From the NCBI RefSeq assembly GCF_900086585.1, contig NZ_FLKM01000008.1, positions 496,001 to 560,000 on the forward strand: a stretch of DNA of 64,000 bases, read 5' to 3'. Shown here piece by piece: positions 24,768 through 33,142 of the stretch. Both the position numbers and the translations under genes were made by a program. The stretch is from Emergencia timonensis. Lineage in GTDB: Bacteria > Bacillota > Clostridia > Peptostreptococcales > Anaerovoracaceae. Position 1 is the first letter of the stretch; each line of letters begins with the position of its first letter. The notes beneath the pieces are model-generated. The model was not told the DNA's origin and did no database searches. It saw only the letters and a program-made list of their open reading frames with translations.

Positions 24768-25517
24768 ATGATTCATATTCTCATCTTGTGTAAAGAAAAA
24801 AAGGATATTGCTGTACTTTCGGACAGTATCTGCAGATGTGTTGAAGATTCGCTCTGTTTGATCTCCACTGTCGATCCAGAGGAGGCCAAAACGATCATTA
24901 CGCGAAGAGAGATTACCTTCGATCTCTTTATACTGGGGGTGAGGCTGGGAAAAAGAAGCGGCTATATCATGGAGAAGATGATTCGTCAGTACCACATTTA
25001 CAAGCAAACGCCAATATTGTTTATAACGGAAGAGAGCTATAATTTAATCGGATTTCCGCCCCTCGCAACCTTTCAGGCATATAAAAGATGCAATTACCTG
25101 TCTCTGCCTTTAGACAAGATAGATATACAAGCAAAAGTAAGTCTCTATCTGGACGCCATTGCTGACAGGCAGCGGCAAAACGAGGAATCCAGGCGGTGTT
25201 TGGATTTAAAGGGGTCTGGAGGAATTGAAAAGGTGCCTTTGAAAAGTATTTTGTACTTGGAAATTCAGAATAAGACCTGCTCGATCTATACGCTGCAGGG
25301 AAAGTATATTGTTAAGAGAACCAGCCTCATAAGGGTTCTGGAAGAAATCTGTTCGGATGATGTAATCAGATGTCACAGGTTTTTTGCAGTCAACATTAAA
25401 AACATAGATTTTGTTGAACGCCATGATTCGAGAATCTGGTATCTTCATCTTAAAGGGACCAATCAAACCTGTCCTGCGAGCAGAGTCTATCTGAAAGACA
25501 TATTGCCTTTTGCGTGA
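24768..25517 (+). CDS. Orphan LytTR regulator with a degenerate receiver domain
   Basis: The 249-residue protein has a C-terminal LytTR DNA-binding domain (about residues 150-245: ILYLEIQNKTCSIYTL, IRCHRFFAVN). The N-terminal 120 residues align by shape with a response-regulator receiver, but where FLDIRL is expected the protein has FILGVRL, with Gly in place of the phosphoacceptor Asp. The N-terminal acidic pair is also missing. No kinase gene is adjacent. It should therefore act independently of phosphorylation, perhaps through ligand or protein binding. Confidence 0.8.
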   Translation: MIHILILCKEKKDIAVLSDSICRCVEDSLCLISTVDPEEAKTIITRREITFDLFILGVRLGKRSGYIMEKMIRQYHIYKQTPILFITEESYNLIGFPPLATFQAYKRCNYLSLPLDKIDIQAKVSLYLDAIADRQRQNEESRRCLDLKGSGGIEKVPLKSILYLEIQNKTCSIYTLQGKYIVKRTSLIRVLEEICSDDVIRCHRFFAVNIKNIDFVERHDSRIWYLHLKGTNQTCPASRVYLKDILPFA

Positions 25518-25527
25518 CAGAAATACA

Positions 25528-25571
25528 AAAGGGATTTCCTAGCATATTTGCATGGGAAATCCCTTTCTAAT
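25528..25571. terminator. Bidirectional terminator
   Basis: AAAGGGATTTCC (25528-25539) and GGAAATCCCTTT (25555-25566) form a 12-bp perfect stem with A and T tracts on the two sides. It lies between the convergent LytTR and Uma2 genes and can serve both. Confidence 0.85.
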
Positions 25572-25572
25572 T

Positions 25573-26340
25573 TTATAATTCATCTTTAGCCCATTTTGCT
25601 ATACGTTGAAATTTCAACACCAGTTCCCCGTCATAGATATTGACAGGGATGTCAGCGTTAATCGGGTAGATTGTGGGTCCAGTCTCGCTTTCGAAGAAAT
25701 ATACGATGACTCGCCCTTGATAAGGATCTACAATCCAGTATTCCCTCACCTCGGCAGCCGCGTATTTGGCAAGCTTGATGACGTGATCTCTCCGTTTCGT
25801 TCCCGGAGAAATAACCTCCAAAACGAAATCCGGTGCGCCGACAATGTTACGCCTTATAATTTGCTCTGCATCACAGATAATGATTACATCCGGCTGAATC
25901 ATGGTCCTCTCGTCATTGTCCAGTTGCACATCCACAGGTGAGATAAACGGCGTACAATCTCCGCCTTGGTCTACAATAAAGTTGGCGATTTGCCGATATA
26001 GCTCTCCCGCCATCAACTGATGGAAGGTGGTAGGTGCCGCCATATCGTAGAAATATCCATCAATCAGCTCAACTCGCTGGTCTTCTGGGAGCGCACGGTA
26101 ATCATCGATGGTATATTCTCCCGGTTTCTTGCGCACCTGATAGGCTGGTGTGTATTCCATTACTACCATCTTCTCCTTAAACACTCGTTCAAGCGCCATG
26201 ACAGTGTCATACCGGGGGCTTTGGGTTTCACCACTAAAAATCTTCTGAACAGTGCCAAGGGGAACACCGGATAAATCAGCAATCTGTGCATATGTATACC
26301 CGTATTCTCTCTTCTTCTCTCTCATTTTTTCGATTTTCAT
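25573..26340 (-). CDS. XRE helix-turn-helix fused to Uma2-family nuclease-like domain
   Basis: The 255-residue protein has an N-terminal XRE DNA-binding domain (residues 10-55: YAQIADLSGVPLGTVQKIFSG) and a C-terminal Uma2/DUF820 domain of PD-(D/E)XK type. The latter's putative active site is PDVIIICD, then FVLEVISPGTKRRD and YWIVDP. Uma2 proteins are abundant in cyanobacteria and some anaerobes, often in several copies; their role is unsettled. A covarying structured repeat lies directly upstream of its start (26369-26503). A run of seven G before the ATG serves as the ribosome binding site. Confidence 0.82.
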   Translation of the reverse strand: MKIEKMREKKREYGYTYAQIADLSGVPLGTVQKIFSGETQSPRYDTVMALERVFKEKMVVMEYTPAYQVRKKPGEYTIDDYRALPEDQRVELIDGYFYDMAAPTTFHQLMAGELYRQIANFIVDQGGDCTPFISPVDVQLDNDERTMIQPDVIIICDAEQIIRRNIVGAPDFVLEVISPGTKRRDHVIKLAKYAAAEVREYWIVDPYQGRVIVYFFESETGPTIYPINADIPVNIYDGELVLKFQRIAKWAKDEL

Positions 26341-26368
26341 AACAGACCCCCCCTAAACATCCACTACA

Positions 26369-26503
26369 TTGCAGCAACGCTGTCAATATCGTTGTGTTCA
26401 TTATACCATGACGATACCTTTGAAAATAGAATCGAAGGTCATGATTCAATGAACGCTTCCTTGCAGCAACGCTGTCAATATTGTTGTGTTCATTATACCA
26501 TGA
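26369..26503. repeat. Structured repeat locus 1 (covarying hairpins, competing strand)
   Basis: Plus-strand order: hairpin CAGC-AAC-GCTG (26372-26382); stem GTTCATT (26396-26402), loop side ATAC, stem CATGAC (26407-26412); a roughly 25-nt loop; GTCATG (26438-26443), ATTC, AATGAAC (26448-26454); a second CAGC-AAC-GCTG hairpin (26464-26474); then a second copy of GTTCATT-ATAC-CATGA (26488-26503). The 43-bp direct repeat 26369-26411 and 26461-26503 differs at one base. The same layout with different stem sequence is at 43262-43391. On the minus strand each ATTATACCA reads TGGTATAAT, an extended -10 promoter element facing the Uma2 gene. Confidence 0.8.
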
Positions 26504-26552
26504 AGGGACCCGCTACAAAACCGAAGACTGTAAAAAAACGGTTAAATTTTGG

Positions 26553-27596
26553 TTATATCCATTTGATGAGTCCGCCGACAAGAGACGGATCTAAATTCCA
26601 AACGTGCTCATAGGCGGCTGGAATACCTGTATAATTGAATCTGTGCGTAATTAAAGGCTGGATATTTAATTTGCCGTAGTGGATCAAATCCAAGAAGACT
26701 CTGATATCTTCATCGCAAGTCCAGATGTCAGTACCAGTATATCTTTGCAGGTTGGCATTCATTATAGGCGGCCAAGCCCCTTTGATGACCAAATCTGCAC
26801 GCTTGAGGGCAAACGGTTTGGAATTGACATAAGTGCCGATGAGGCTGGCGCCCTTCTGCATTAGATTATCGTCATAGTTAGGCATAGATTCCCCATGAAC
26901 CTGGGAGATCATGACGACCCTTCCCCTTTCGCTGACCAGCTCGAAAGCCTGTTCCAGAGGCTGTCTGGAGCCGGTGGCCTCAAAGATGACAGGACAGCCG
27001 CCTCTGTCTAGGGATTTAACGACTTCAGCCAGCTTTTCTGGTTCTTTGGCCGGGTTGATGGCGAAGTCGACACCCATTTTTCTTGCCATATCCAGTCTTT
27101 CTTCATCTAAATCTGTTACAATGATAGGAAGCGCGCCGGCACATTTAGCACATTGTGCGGTAATTGCGCCGACAAAGCCCTGACCCATGACAATGGCAGG
27201 CTCACCCAGCTGCAGATTAGCCCTTCTGAGGGCATACATGCCGGTATGACCCAGGTTGAAAAAGGCGGCCTGCTCCATATCAATCCCCTTTGGCGCAGGG
27301 GTACAGTTGTATTGGTCCATAATTAGGTATTGGGCGTGCTCGCCAGTGGTGACCACATTATCGCCGGGCTTGAAATCGGTAACGCCCTCACCTGTTTCAA
27401 TGACTTTTGCAGCCATACTGTAGCCAATGCTGGTTGGCAGCGGAACAATGTGTTCTCCCATAAGTCCGTTTTCTGTGCCTGGGCTCATGGTAGAGTATTG
27501 GGCTTCTAAAAGCAATTGTCCCGGACCTGGAGCAGGTAGTTCTTTCTCTTGTAAGACGACGCTGCCGGGGCAGGCCTGTGCATATATTGTTTTCAT
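26553..27596 (-). CDS. Zinc-type alcohol dehydrogenase-like MDR oxidoreductase
   Basis: The 347-residue medium-chain dehydrogenase has a GroES-like N-terminal domain and a Rossmann domain (VMGQGFVGAITAQ). The usual catalytic zinc Cys is replaced by Ser-Pro in TMSPGTENG, and the GHE motif is not evident. This places it in the divergent MDR branch that includes BchC-like proteins, so zinc dependence is doubtful. GGAG precedes the start. It is a single gene; upstream lies the AT-rich start of the structured region before the ECF sigma gene. The substrate cannot be inferred. Confidence 0.8.
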   Translation of the reverse strand: MKTIYAQACPGSVVLQEKELPAPGPGQLLLEAQYSTMSPGTENGLMGEHIVPLPTSIGYSMAAKVIETGEGVTDFKPGDNVVTTGEHAQYLIMDQYNCTPAPKGIDMEQAAFFNLGHTGMYALRRANLQLGEPAIVMGQGFVGAITAQCAKCAGALPIIVTDLDEERLDMARKMGVDFAINPAKEPEKLAEVVKSLDRGGCPVIFEATGSRQPLEQAFELVSERGRVVMISQVHGESMPNYDDNLMQKGASLIGTYVNSKPFALKRADLVIKGAWPPIMNANLQRYTGTDIWTCDEDIRVFLDLIHYGKLNIQPLITHRFNYTGIPAAYEHVWNLDPSLVGGLIKWI

Positions 27597-27820
27597 TTTA
27601 TTATCTCCTATTTTATTTCTGGGACCAGTTTGGAAACTTTATACCTCGTGTTTATTGTTTCATATTTCCTGGGAAAATGCAAGAAAACATTGGAATTTCA
27701 AAGATATCGAAAAGCAAATGAGAAGTATAACAAAAAAGTAATTTTATTTTTCCTTAGATTTGAATCCTTTTGGTATATCAAACGGGTTTACTATTATAGA
27801 ACGTTCGATTTAAAAAAATG

Positions 27821-28034
27821 AGTGCATGAGGTCCCTTCGCCCAGCCGTAAACGCGAACTAGCGAAAGCGGGGGCGTTCTGGCATGAGACCTGCATCAGCG
27901 CTGACTTCACCAGTCGCTGTGCCGGGGCTTCCAATGCACTTATGCCGCCCGCTAGGGGCGACGCTTCGCAAGGTACGTTCTTTGAAACATAGGGGATATG
28001 TCTTTTGAACGATAGTCCCTATGTTATAAAGAAA
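27821..28034 (+). ncRNA. Candidate structured RNA or leader (multi-stem junction)
   Basis: A GC-rich island inside AT-rich sequence. AGTGCAT (27821-27827) pairs with ATGCACT (27934-27940) and encloses two arms. Arm one stacks AGGTC/GACCT (27829-27833 with 27887-27891), GCCCAG/CTGGC and AACGC/GCGTT (27850-27854 with 27873-27877). Arm two is CAGCGCTG with CAG-T-CGCTG (27896-27919). Downstream hairpins are CGCCC/GGGCG (27946-27960) and AACATAGGG/CCCTATGTT (27986-28025). It ends at the ribosome binding site of the ECF sigma gene. It matches no RNA class I can recall. The last hairpin is shared with 582-631. The rest of the gap from 27597 shows nothing else. Confidence 0.6.
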
Positions 28035-28046
28035 GGAGCTCCCCCG

Positions 28047-28589
28047 GTGAAAGACGCAGAATTAATTACGAGAATTAAACAGGGAGAAAGAGATCTGCTG
28101 GGAATTCTCATAGAAAGGTATTACGATCAGATTTTCAAATTCTGCTATTATAAGACAGGAGATGAAGCCTTGGCCTACGATTGCGCGCAGGATACCTTTC
28201 TGAGAATGATCCGCTACATGGACTCTTATATTGAAAAGGACCGGTTTAAGCCGTATCTATTTCAGATTGCCAGCAATGCCTGCAATGACGGTCTGCGCAA
28301 AAGGGACGACTGTTTTATTGAAGATGAGGCAGAGGCAAAAGAAGGGCTTACCGCTGCATTTGATAAAGAAGATATAGGGAATCAGATAGCCGTGGCGGAT
28401 ACCGTCAGGACGGCGCTGAATGCTTTGCCTCAGATGCAGAGAGATGTGATCATACTGCGTTTCTACAGTGATTTAAAGATCAATGAGATTGCTAAGGTTA
28501 CGGGAGTTAACATTCCCACAGTGAAATCACGTCTCAGACAGGGAAAAAACAAATTAAAAAAAATATTAGAGAAGGAGGGACTGTTTTGA
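28047..28589 (+). CDS. ECF-type RNA polymerase sigma factor
   Basis: The 180-residue protein has sigma region 2 (DEALAYDCAQDTFLRMI) and region 4 (LPQMQRDVIILRFYSDLKI, VTGVNIPTVKSRLRQG). The GTG at 28047 is preferred because AAAGGAG lies 8 bases upstream; a longer frame from 28005 would run through the structured leader. It heads an operon with a membrane protein and a two-gene ABC transporter, overlapping the next gene by 4 bp. The next gene is a likely membrane-bound partner. Confidence 0.85.
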   Translation: MKDAELITRIKQGERDLLGILIERYYDQIFKFCYYKTGDEALAYDCAQDTFLRMIRYMDSYIEKDRFKPYLFQIASNACNDGLRKRDDCFIEDEAEAKEGLTAAFDKEDIGNQIAVADTVRTALNALPQMQRDVIILRFYSDLKINEIAKVTGVNIPTVKSRLRQGKNKLKKILEKEGLF

Positions 28590-29359
28590 GGAGACACATG
28601 GAAGAGCAACGATTGCGGAAAGCACTGCGTCAATATACAGTGCCTGTCCCGAGACCAGAGCAGAAAGCAATGACAAAGCTGCTGGCTTCAAAGGCTCTTG
28701 CGAATAAGCCGCTGACACAGGGGAAGCCCTTTTTACAGCGGCTGAGAGAGCTGGCTGCATACATTTCCCCTACAACTTGGATTCTTCAGGCAATGGTACT
28801 CCTGCTCGTCTTGAGCGGACTTACAGGATCTAATGGGGCGCAGCTCTTTACAACGTTTTCAATCGTGACTCCCCTGTTGGGAATTATCGGCGGCTGCGAA
28901 CTAATCAGAAGCTATGGACACAATATGTGGGAACTGGAAATGTCGTGCAGACATAATCTGCGGAGTATCTTTGCCGTGAAAATGTTGATTTTGGGATGTG
29001 TGGATTTTTTCGTTTTGGGCGCTGCCATCTTTATAACAGGACTTAGCGGCACAAAATTCGCTTTGACGGCTGTCATGATCCTTGTCCCGTTCAATCTTTC
29101 TAACAGCTTGTATTTATGGCTGATTGTAAAACTGCGCCACAGGTGTACCAATTACGTGTTGGCGGGAACAGGAGTTTTTTTATCTTTGATTATGCTGTGG
29201 ATTAACGGTGCACTGAATCAGACCTTATTTGCGAAGATTTTTTCTCAGTACATGGTGGCGGTGCCAATACTGACAGCCAGTTTGGTACTGCTCATTGCTG
29301 CCGCAGCCATCTTATTGCGAAGCAGCGGAAAGGGGTATAACAAATGGAATTATATTTGA
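28586..29359 (+). CDS. Polytopic membrane protein of an ECF-ABC operon, unknown
   Basis: The 257-residue protein has a basic N-terminal cytoplasmic segment (about 65 residues) and six hydrophobic helices. A TTG at 28586 follows GAAGGAGGG by 6 bases and overlaps the sigma stop codon; an ATG at 28598 is the alternative. Its position directly after a sigma gene suggests an anti-sigma role for the N-terminal segment, but no zinc-finger motif is present, so this is inference. Its last 16 bases overlap the ABC ATPase gene. Confidence 0.65.
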   Translation: MRRHMEEQRLRKALRQYTVPVPRPEQKAMTKLLASKALANKPLTQGKPFLQRLRELAAYISPTTWILQAMVLLLVLSGLTGSNGAQLFTTFSIVTPLLGIIGGCELIRSYGHNMWELEMSCRHNLRSIFAVKMLILGCVDFFVLGAAIFITGLSGTKFALTAVMILVPFNLSNSLYLWLIVKLRHRCTNYVLAGTGVFLSLIMLWINGALNQTLFAKIFSQYMVAVPILTASLVLLIAAAAILLRSSGKGYNKWNYI

Positions 29360-30219
29360 ATCATATATCAAAAGTCTATGATACGAAAACAGCCGTAGAT
29401 GACGTGACGCTGAAATTGGGACCAGGGATCTATGGGCTGCTGGGCGCCAATGGCGCTGGAAAAACGACTTTGATGAGAATTATCTGCGATATTCAGCAGG
29501 CTACGGGAGGCCGCGTGGAATACGATCATGAGGATATCACCGGTCTGGGCGAGGAGTATAGAAACGTTCTGGGTTATCTGCCACAGCATTTTGGTTATTA
29601 TCCTGATTTTACTGCCTATAAATTCATGCTGTATCTTGCTTCTCTGAAAGGGCTGAGCAAGGGATATGCGAAAGAAAAGTCCCTGCAGCTTCTTGAAGAA
29701 GTAGGGCTCATGGAGGTGCGGAACAAGAAGATCAAAACCTTTTCAGGCGGTATGCTGCAGAGACTGGGTATCGCGCAGGCACTTCTTAACGATCCGCTGG
29801 TCATGGTTCTGGATGAACCGACTGTCGGACTGGACCCAAAAGAGAGAGTGAAATTCAGAAATATGATCAGTTCTCTGTCTTCAGACAAGATTGTCATCTT
29901 TTCTACTCACATCGTATCTGACATCGAGTATATTGCGGATCAGATTCTTGTGATGAAGAGTGGAAGGATTATGCATCAGGGACGGCCAGAGGAAATTACG
30001 AAAGAGGTTGAAGGCAAGGTATGGGAGTGCAGAGTACAAGGCAAAGAGGTAGACCGTTATGTGGCTGAATATAACGTGGGAAATTTAAAACACGAAGGAA
30101 GCGACACAGTGCTTCGTATTGTGTCGGACGAAAAGCCGATGGAAGAGGCGATACAGGTTGCGCCGACTTTGGAAGATCTGTATTTGTATTATTTTGAAGA
30201 GGCAGGTGAAGAACAATGA
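29344..30219 (+). CDS. ABC transporter ATP-binding protein
   Basis: The 291-residue ATPase has Walker A GANGAGKTT, signature FSGGM, Walker B LVMVLDEPT and the His switch in FSTHIV. It is of the bacitracin/lantibiotic-exporter (BcrA/NatA) type, with a C-terminal extension of about 80 residues. It overlaps the preceding membrane protein gene and the following permease gene (ATGA), so the three are translationally coupled. It probably drives export or extraction of a membrane-active compound under control of the ECF sigma factor. Confidence 0.9.
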   Translation: MELYLNHISKVYDTKTAVDDVTLKLGPGIYGLLGANGAGKTTLMRIICDIQQATGGRVEYDHEDITGLGEEYRNVLGYLPQHFGYYPDFTAYKFMLYLASLKGLSKGYAKEKSLQLLEEVGLMEVRNKKIKTFSGGMLQRLGIAQALLNDPLVMVLDEPTVGLDPKERVKFRNMISSLSSDKIVIFSTHIVSDIEYIADQILVMKSGRIMHQGRPEEITKEVEGKVWECRVQGKEVDRYVAEYNVGNLKHEGSDTVLRIVSDEKPMEEAIQVAPTLEDLYLYYFEEAGEEQ

Positions 30220-31301
30220 GCAGACTAATCGGATTTGAACTGGAGAAGATCTGCAGACGAAAGATCGTCTGGGCGGGGCTGGTTGCCTTGATCGGATTGA
30301 ATCTCGTATTCTATATCTTTACCGCCATGCCGTCCATGGGCGTGATGAATGATCAGGGAGGATACAGCAAAGGCGCTGGAGCCATTGCCGTGGACAGGGA
30401 ACTGACGAAACCCTATGAAGGCGTCCTTACTGACGATACCGTAAAGCAGATTCTGCTGGATCATCAGGAAAAAATCGAGAAAACAGATTTTTATGCGCGG
30501 ATGGATTACGCCTATGACTCTGTAGGTAAGTTGTTTCTGGATGAAACGGGCAACTACAACGGATTGTCCGTCAAAGAACTTTATGGTGCAGACTCCTCCC
30601 ACAGAGAGTTTCATTATGCCCGTGGAGAACAGCAGTTTTTGGGATATATGCCCATGCTGCTCCTGGTCATGGGGTATTTTCTCATCGTAGCCCTCTCTCC
30701 TGTCTTCTCGGATGAATACATGCGCGGCACAGATGCGCTGATTCTGACGTCAAAGATGGGAAAGAAGCAGTGCGCCATATCAAAGGTGACGGCGTCTTTG
30801 ATTTTCACCGCAGTCGTTGCCGGCGTTGTCATTTTGGTCAACTGGCTGCTGATGGTGCTGTTTTTCGGCACAGAAGGATGGAGTATGAGTATTCAGCTCG
30901 AAATGACAGCGGGCGATTATTCCGGCGTGCCATACGCCATGACCATGGGACAGACCATCATCTATGCGGTGCTGCTCTGGATGACGGCGATGTGCGGACT
31001 TACCGGGATTGTGGTGATCTGCTCTTCCTTTGCAAAGTCATCCTTTATGGCGCTGATTACGGCGCTGCTGATTTATACCATTCCGCTTACGCTTTCCTCC
31101 TTGAGCTTCGAGTGGCTGCAGCGGATTCTGTCCTTTATGCCGGTGATCATGTCTACGGTGGGCAGCGTACTGCAGTTTCCGCTGGTGGAGCTGGGCGGCT
31201 TTGCCTTTAACTTCGGCTGTCTGCCGATGCTGACCATGGTTGCCGTCTGTATCCTGTCCTTTGTGGTGACAAAAAGGGTTTTTCGGCGGAAAATGGTGTA
31301 A
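30216..31301 (+). CDS. ABC transporter permease
   Basis: The 361-residue protein has an N-terminal helix (residues 15-37), a large extracytoplasmic loop of about 110 residues, and five further helices, matching ABC-2 type permeases with a big external domain. It is the last gene of the sigma/membrane protein/ATPase/permease operon. A hairpin terminator lies 43 bp after the stop. The external loop may recognise the exported ligand. Confidence 0.82.
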   Translation: MSRLIGFELEKICRRKIVWAGLVALIGLNLVFYIFTAMPSMGVMNDQGGYSKGAGAIAVDRELTKPYEGVLTDDTVKQILLDHQEKIEKTDFYARMDYAYDSVGKLFLDETGNYNGLSVKELYGADSSHREFHYARGEQQFLGYMPMLLLVMGYFLIVALSPVFSDEYMRGTDALILTSKMGKKQCAISKVTASLIFTAVVAGVVILVNWLLMVLFFGTEGWSMSIQLEMTAGDYSGVPYAMTMGQTIIYAVLLWMTAMCGLTGIVVICSSFAKSSFMALITALLIYTIPLTLSSLSFEWLQRILSFMPVIMSTVGSVLQFPLVELGGFAFNFGCLPMLTMVAVCILSFVVTKRVFRRKMV

Positions 31302-31343
31302 TTCTTTGATCGCAGTTTATTTGAATAGGCGGAAATAAATTAA

Positions 31344-31380
31344 GGCGGTATGCCAGTGCATACCGCCTATTGTAATTTTA
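31344..31380 (+). terminator. Terminator of the ECF-ABC operon
   Basis: GGCGGTATGC (31344-31353) and GCATACCGCC (31358-31367) form a perfect 10-bp stem with a 4-base loop, followed by TATTGTAATTTTA. An upstream AATAGGCGG (31324-31332) can pair instead with CCGCCTATT (31363-31371), so an alternative fold exists. Confidence 0.7.
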
Positions 31381-31434
31381 TATGAGATGGGATAAAATAA
31401 GTATCATAATATCACAGAGAAAAGGATGGCAACG

Positions 31435-32355
31435 ATGGAAAAACCAACTTTGATTATAATGGCTGCCGGCATGGGCAGTCGCTACGGTGGTCTTAAACAG
31501 ATCGATCCAATCAGCGATAAAGGAGAGATTATCTTGGACTTTTCTCTCTACGATGCTATGATGGCGGGCTTTGAAAAAGTCATATTTATTATCAAAAAAG
31601 AGAACGAAGAGGATTTCAGGGCTTTGATCGACGAGAGAGCGGGAAAACACCTGCAGGTGGAATACGCTTTTCAGGAGCTTACTGACATTCCTGAAGGCTA
31701 CCAGGTTCCAGCAGAGAGGGAAAAGCCGTGGGGCACGTGTCATGCGGTACTCAGTGCGCGAAAACTCATAGACGGACCTTTTGCGGTAATTAATGCGGAT
31801 GACTATTATGGTCCTGGCGCTTTTCAGTCTATCTACGACTACTTAGCGACAGCAAAAGACGATGAAAAATATAGATACTGCATGATAGGTTATCTGCTGG
31901 AGAACACTTTGACGGAAAACGGCCATGTGGCGAGGGGTGTCTGTGAGGTTTCCCAGGACGGCACTCTGCAGGATATCGTGGAGAGAACGAGAATCATGTG
32001 GCGCAATGGGGAAATCGCTTATACAGAGGATGAGGGTGATTCCTGGTACCCTTTGGCGGAAGGAACTACCGTCTCTATGAACTTCTGGGGCTTTACAGAG
32101 TCCTTTGTCAAGGAGATGGAAGCGAGATTCCCGGCGTTTTTGGATAAAGCGCTGGCGGAGAACCCGCTGAAGGGAGAATATTTTCTGCCCGGGGTGGTAG
32201 ATCAGCTGATCAAAGAAGACAAGGCATCTGTCAAGGTGCTTCAATCACAAGACAGGTGGTACGGCGTCACATATAAGGAAGACAAGGAAGGCGTGGTAAG
32301 CGCCCTGCAGTCCATGAAGGACAAAGGGATTTATCCCGATAAGCTGTGGAAATAG
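31435..32355 (+). CDS. Sugar-phosphate nucleotidyltransferase-like protein
   Basis: The 306-residue protein starts with the NTP-transferase loop MAAGMGSRYGGLKQ and has a metal/nucleotide Asp motif in NADDYYG. Proteins of this type activate a sugar 1-phosphate with an NTP. The ATG at 31435 has AAAGGA 8 bases upstream; the ATG at 31426 is too close. It is monocistronic, flanked by terminators on both sides, with no sugar-biosynthesis genes nearby, so the sugar is unknown. Confidence 0.78.
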   Translation: MEKPTLIIMAAGMGSRYGGLKQIDPISDKGEIILDFSLYDAMMAGFEKVIFIIKKENEEDFRALIDERAGKHLQVEYAFQELTDIPEGYQVPAEREKPWGTCHAVLSARKLIDGPFAVINADDYYGPGAFQSIYDYLATAKDDEKYRYCMIGYLLENTLTENGHVARGVCEVSQDGTLQDIVERTRIMWRNGEIAYTEDEGDSWYPLAEGTTVSMNFWGFTESFVKEMEARFPAFLDKALAENPLKGEYFLPGVVDQLIKEDKASVKVLQSQDRWYGVTYKEDKEGVVSALQSMKDKGIYPDKLWK

Positions 32356-32377
32356 GTCATGGCGCAGTCATAATGAG

Positions 32378-32418
32378 AAAGCTCGCACAATACCATAACG
32401 GTATGTACGAGCTTTTTT
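32378..32418. terminator. Bidirectional terminator
   Basis: AAAGCTCG (32378-32385) and CGAGCTTT (32408-32415) enclose a nested ATACC/GGTAT stem, followed by six T. It lies between the nucleotidyltransferase and the convergent GNAT gene. Confidence 0.85.
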
Positions 32419-32431
32419 GACGTTACAGCCA

Positions 32432-33058
32432 TTAGACTGTCATATCATATACGTAGAACTCCAACTCTCCTTTTTGACCCCTTATATTGACAAACTGCTT
32501 ATGCTGCTGCTGACGTTTCATCCCCTGATGTTCGTAGAATCCAAAATTGCAGCTGGTATCTGTATATAAATAGAACTCTTTGATACCTTCGCTTTGCATA
32601 TAATTCAGCAGGCATTGAAACAGTTTCTTACCGATGCCTAGTCCCCTGTATTCCGGGGATAATGCAAACAAAGAAATTTCGCCTTTGTAGTTTTTGCTGC
32701 ACTTCTTTAGCAGCTGGCTGTCTATACCGTTGATATCCTTATAAAACTTTAAGATGTCACGGCCTTCTTTTGAAAGCAGCAGCCGTGTGATTGCACTGAA
32801 CTGCCGCAGGCGGTATTTTAACGGGCACCGATGCTTTGCGATGTTTTTGCCTAGTATTAAACCGGCTGGAATTCCGTTCACTTCAGCAACCTGAGCATAC
32901 GTTTGGTTCGCAAGGCAGGTTGATAAGTACACTCTGGCTAGTGTTTCAGCTGCTTTGGGAGTGGCGAATTTATCGTAACTCCATGTTTTTCTGATTACAT
33001 TTTCCAGTGCTTTGAAATCTGCTTTCCTTAACGCTCTTAATACGATTTTTTCTGCCAT
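32432..33058 (-). CDS. GNAT-family N-acetyltransferase
   Basis: The 208-residue protein has the acetyl-CoA binding loop PEYRGLGIGKKLF (R/QxxGxG/A) and the C-terminal YEHQGMKR motif of GNAT enzymes. The start at 33058 (MAEKIVLRALRKAD) is chosen for its AAAGGA site; a longer frame to 33253 would overlap the divergent gene. It is divergent from a MerR-type regulator and probably controlled by it through a promoter with a 19-bp spacer at 33100-33130. The substrate (antibiotic, amine or peptide) is unknown. Confidence 0.82.
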   Translation of the reverse strand: MAEKIVLRALRKADFKALENVIRKTWSYDKFATPKAAETLARVYLSTCLANQTYAQVAEVNGIPAGLILGKNIAKHRCPLKYRLRQFSAITRLLLSKEGRDILKFYKDINGIDSQLLKKCSKNYKGEISLFALSPEYRGLGIGKKLFQCLLNYMQSEGIKEFYLYTDTSCNFGFYEHQGMKRQQQHKQFVNIRGQKGELEFYVYDMTV

Positions 33059-33099
33059 ATCTCTATTCCTTTCTATCTCCTTTTGTTTGGTATATACTA

Positions 33100-33130
33100 A
33101 TGGTAAACTATCTAGTTGGTGTAAAGTCAA
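33100..33130 (-). promoter_or_regulatory. MerR-type promoter with 19-bp spacer (GNAT gene)
   Basis: On the minus strand TTGACT (33130-33125) and TACCAT (33105-33100) are 19 bp apart, the over-long spacing typical of MerR-controlled promoters. Inside the spacer is the dyad AACTA-TC-TAGTT (33106-33117). Confidence 0.45.
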
Positions 33131-33142
33131 GGAGGGAATTTT

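Noticed and set aside
26369..26503. Two 43-bp repeats as a mini CRISPR array
   Set aside because: Only two copies, the intervening sequence is partly complementary to the repeat and is itself conserved at 43.3 kb, and no cas gene is present.
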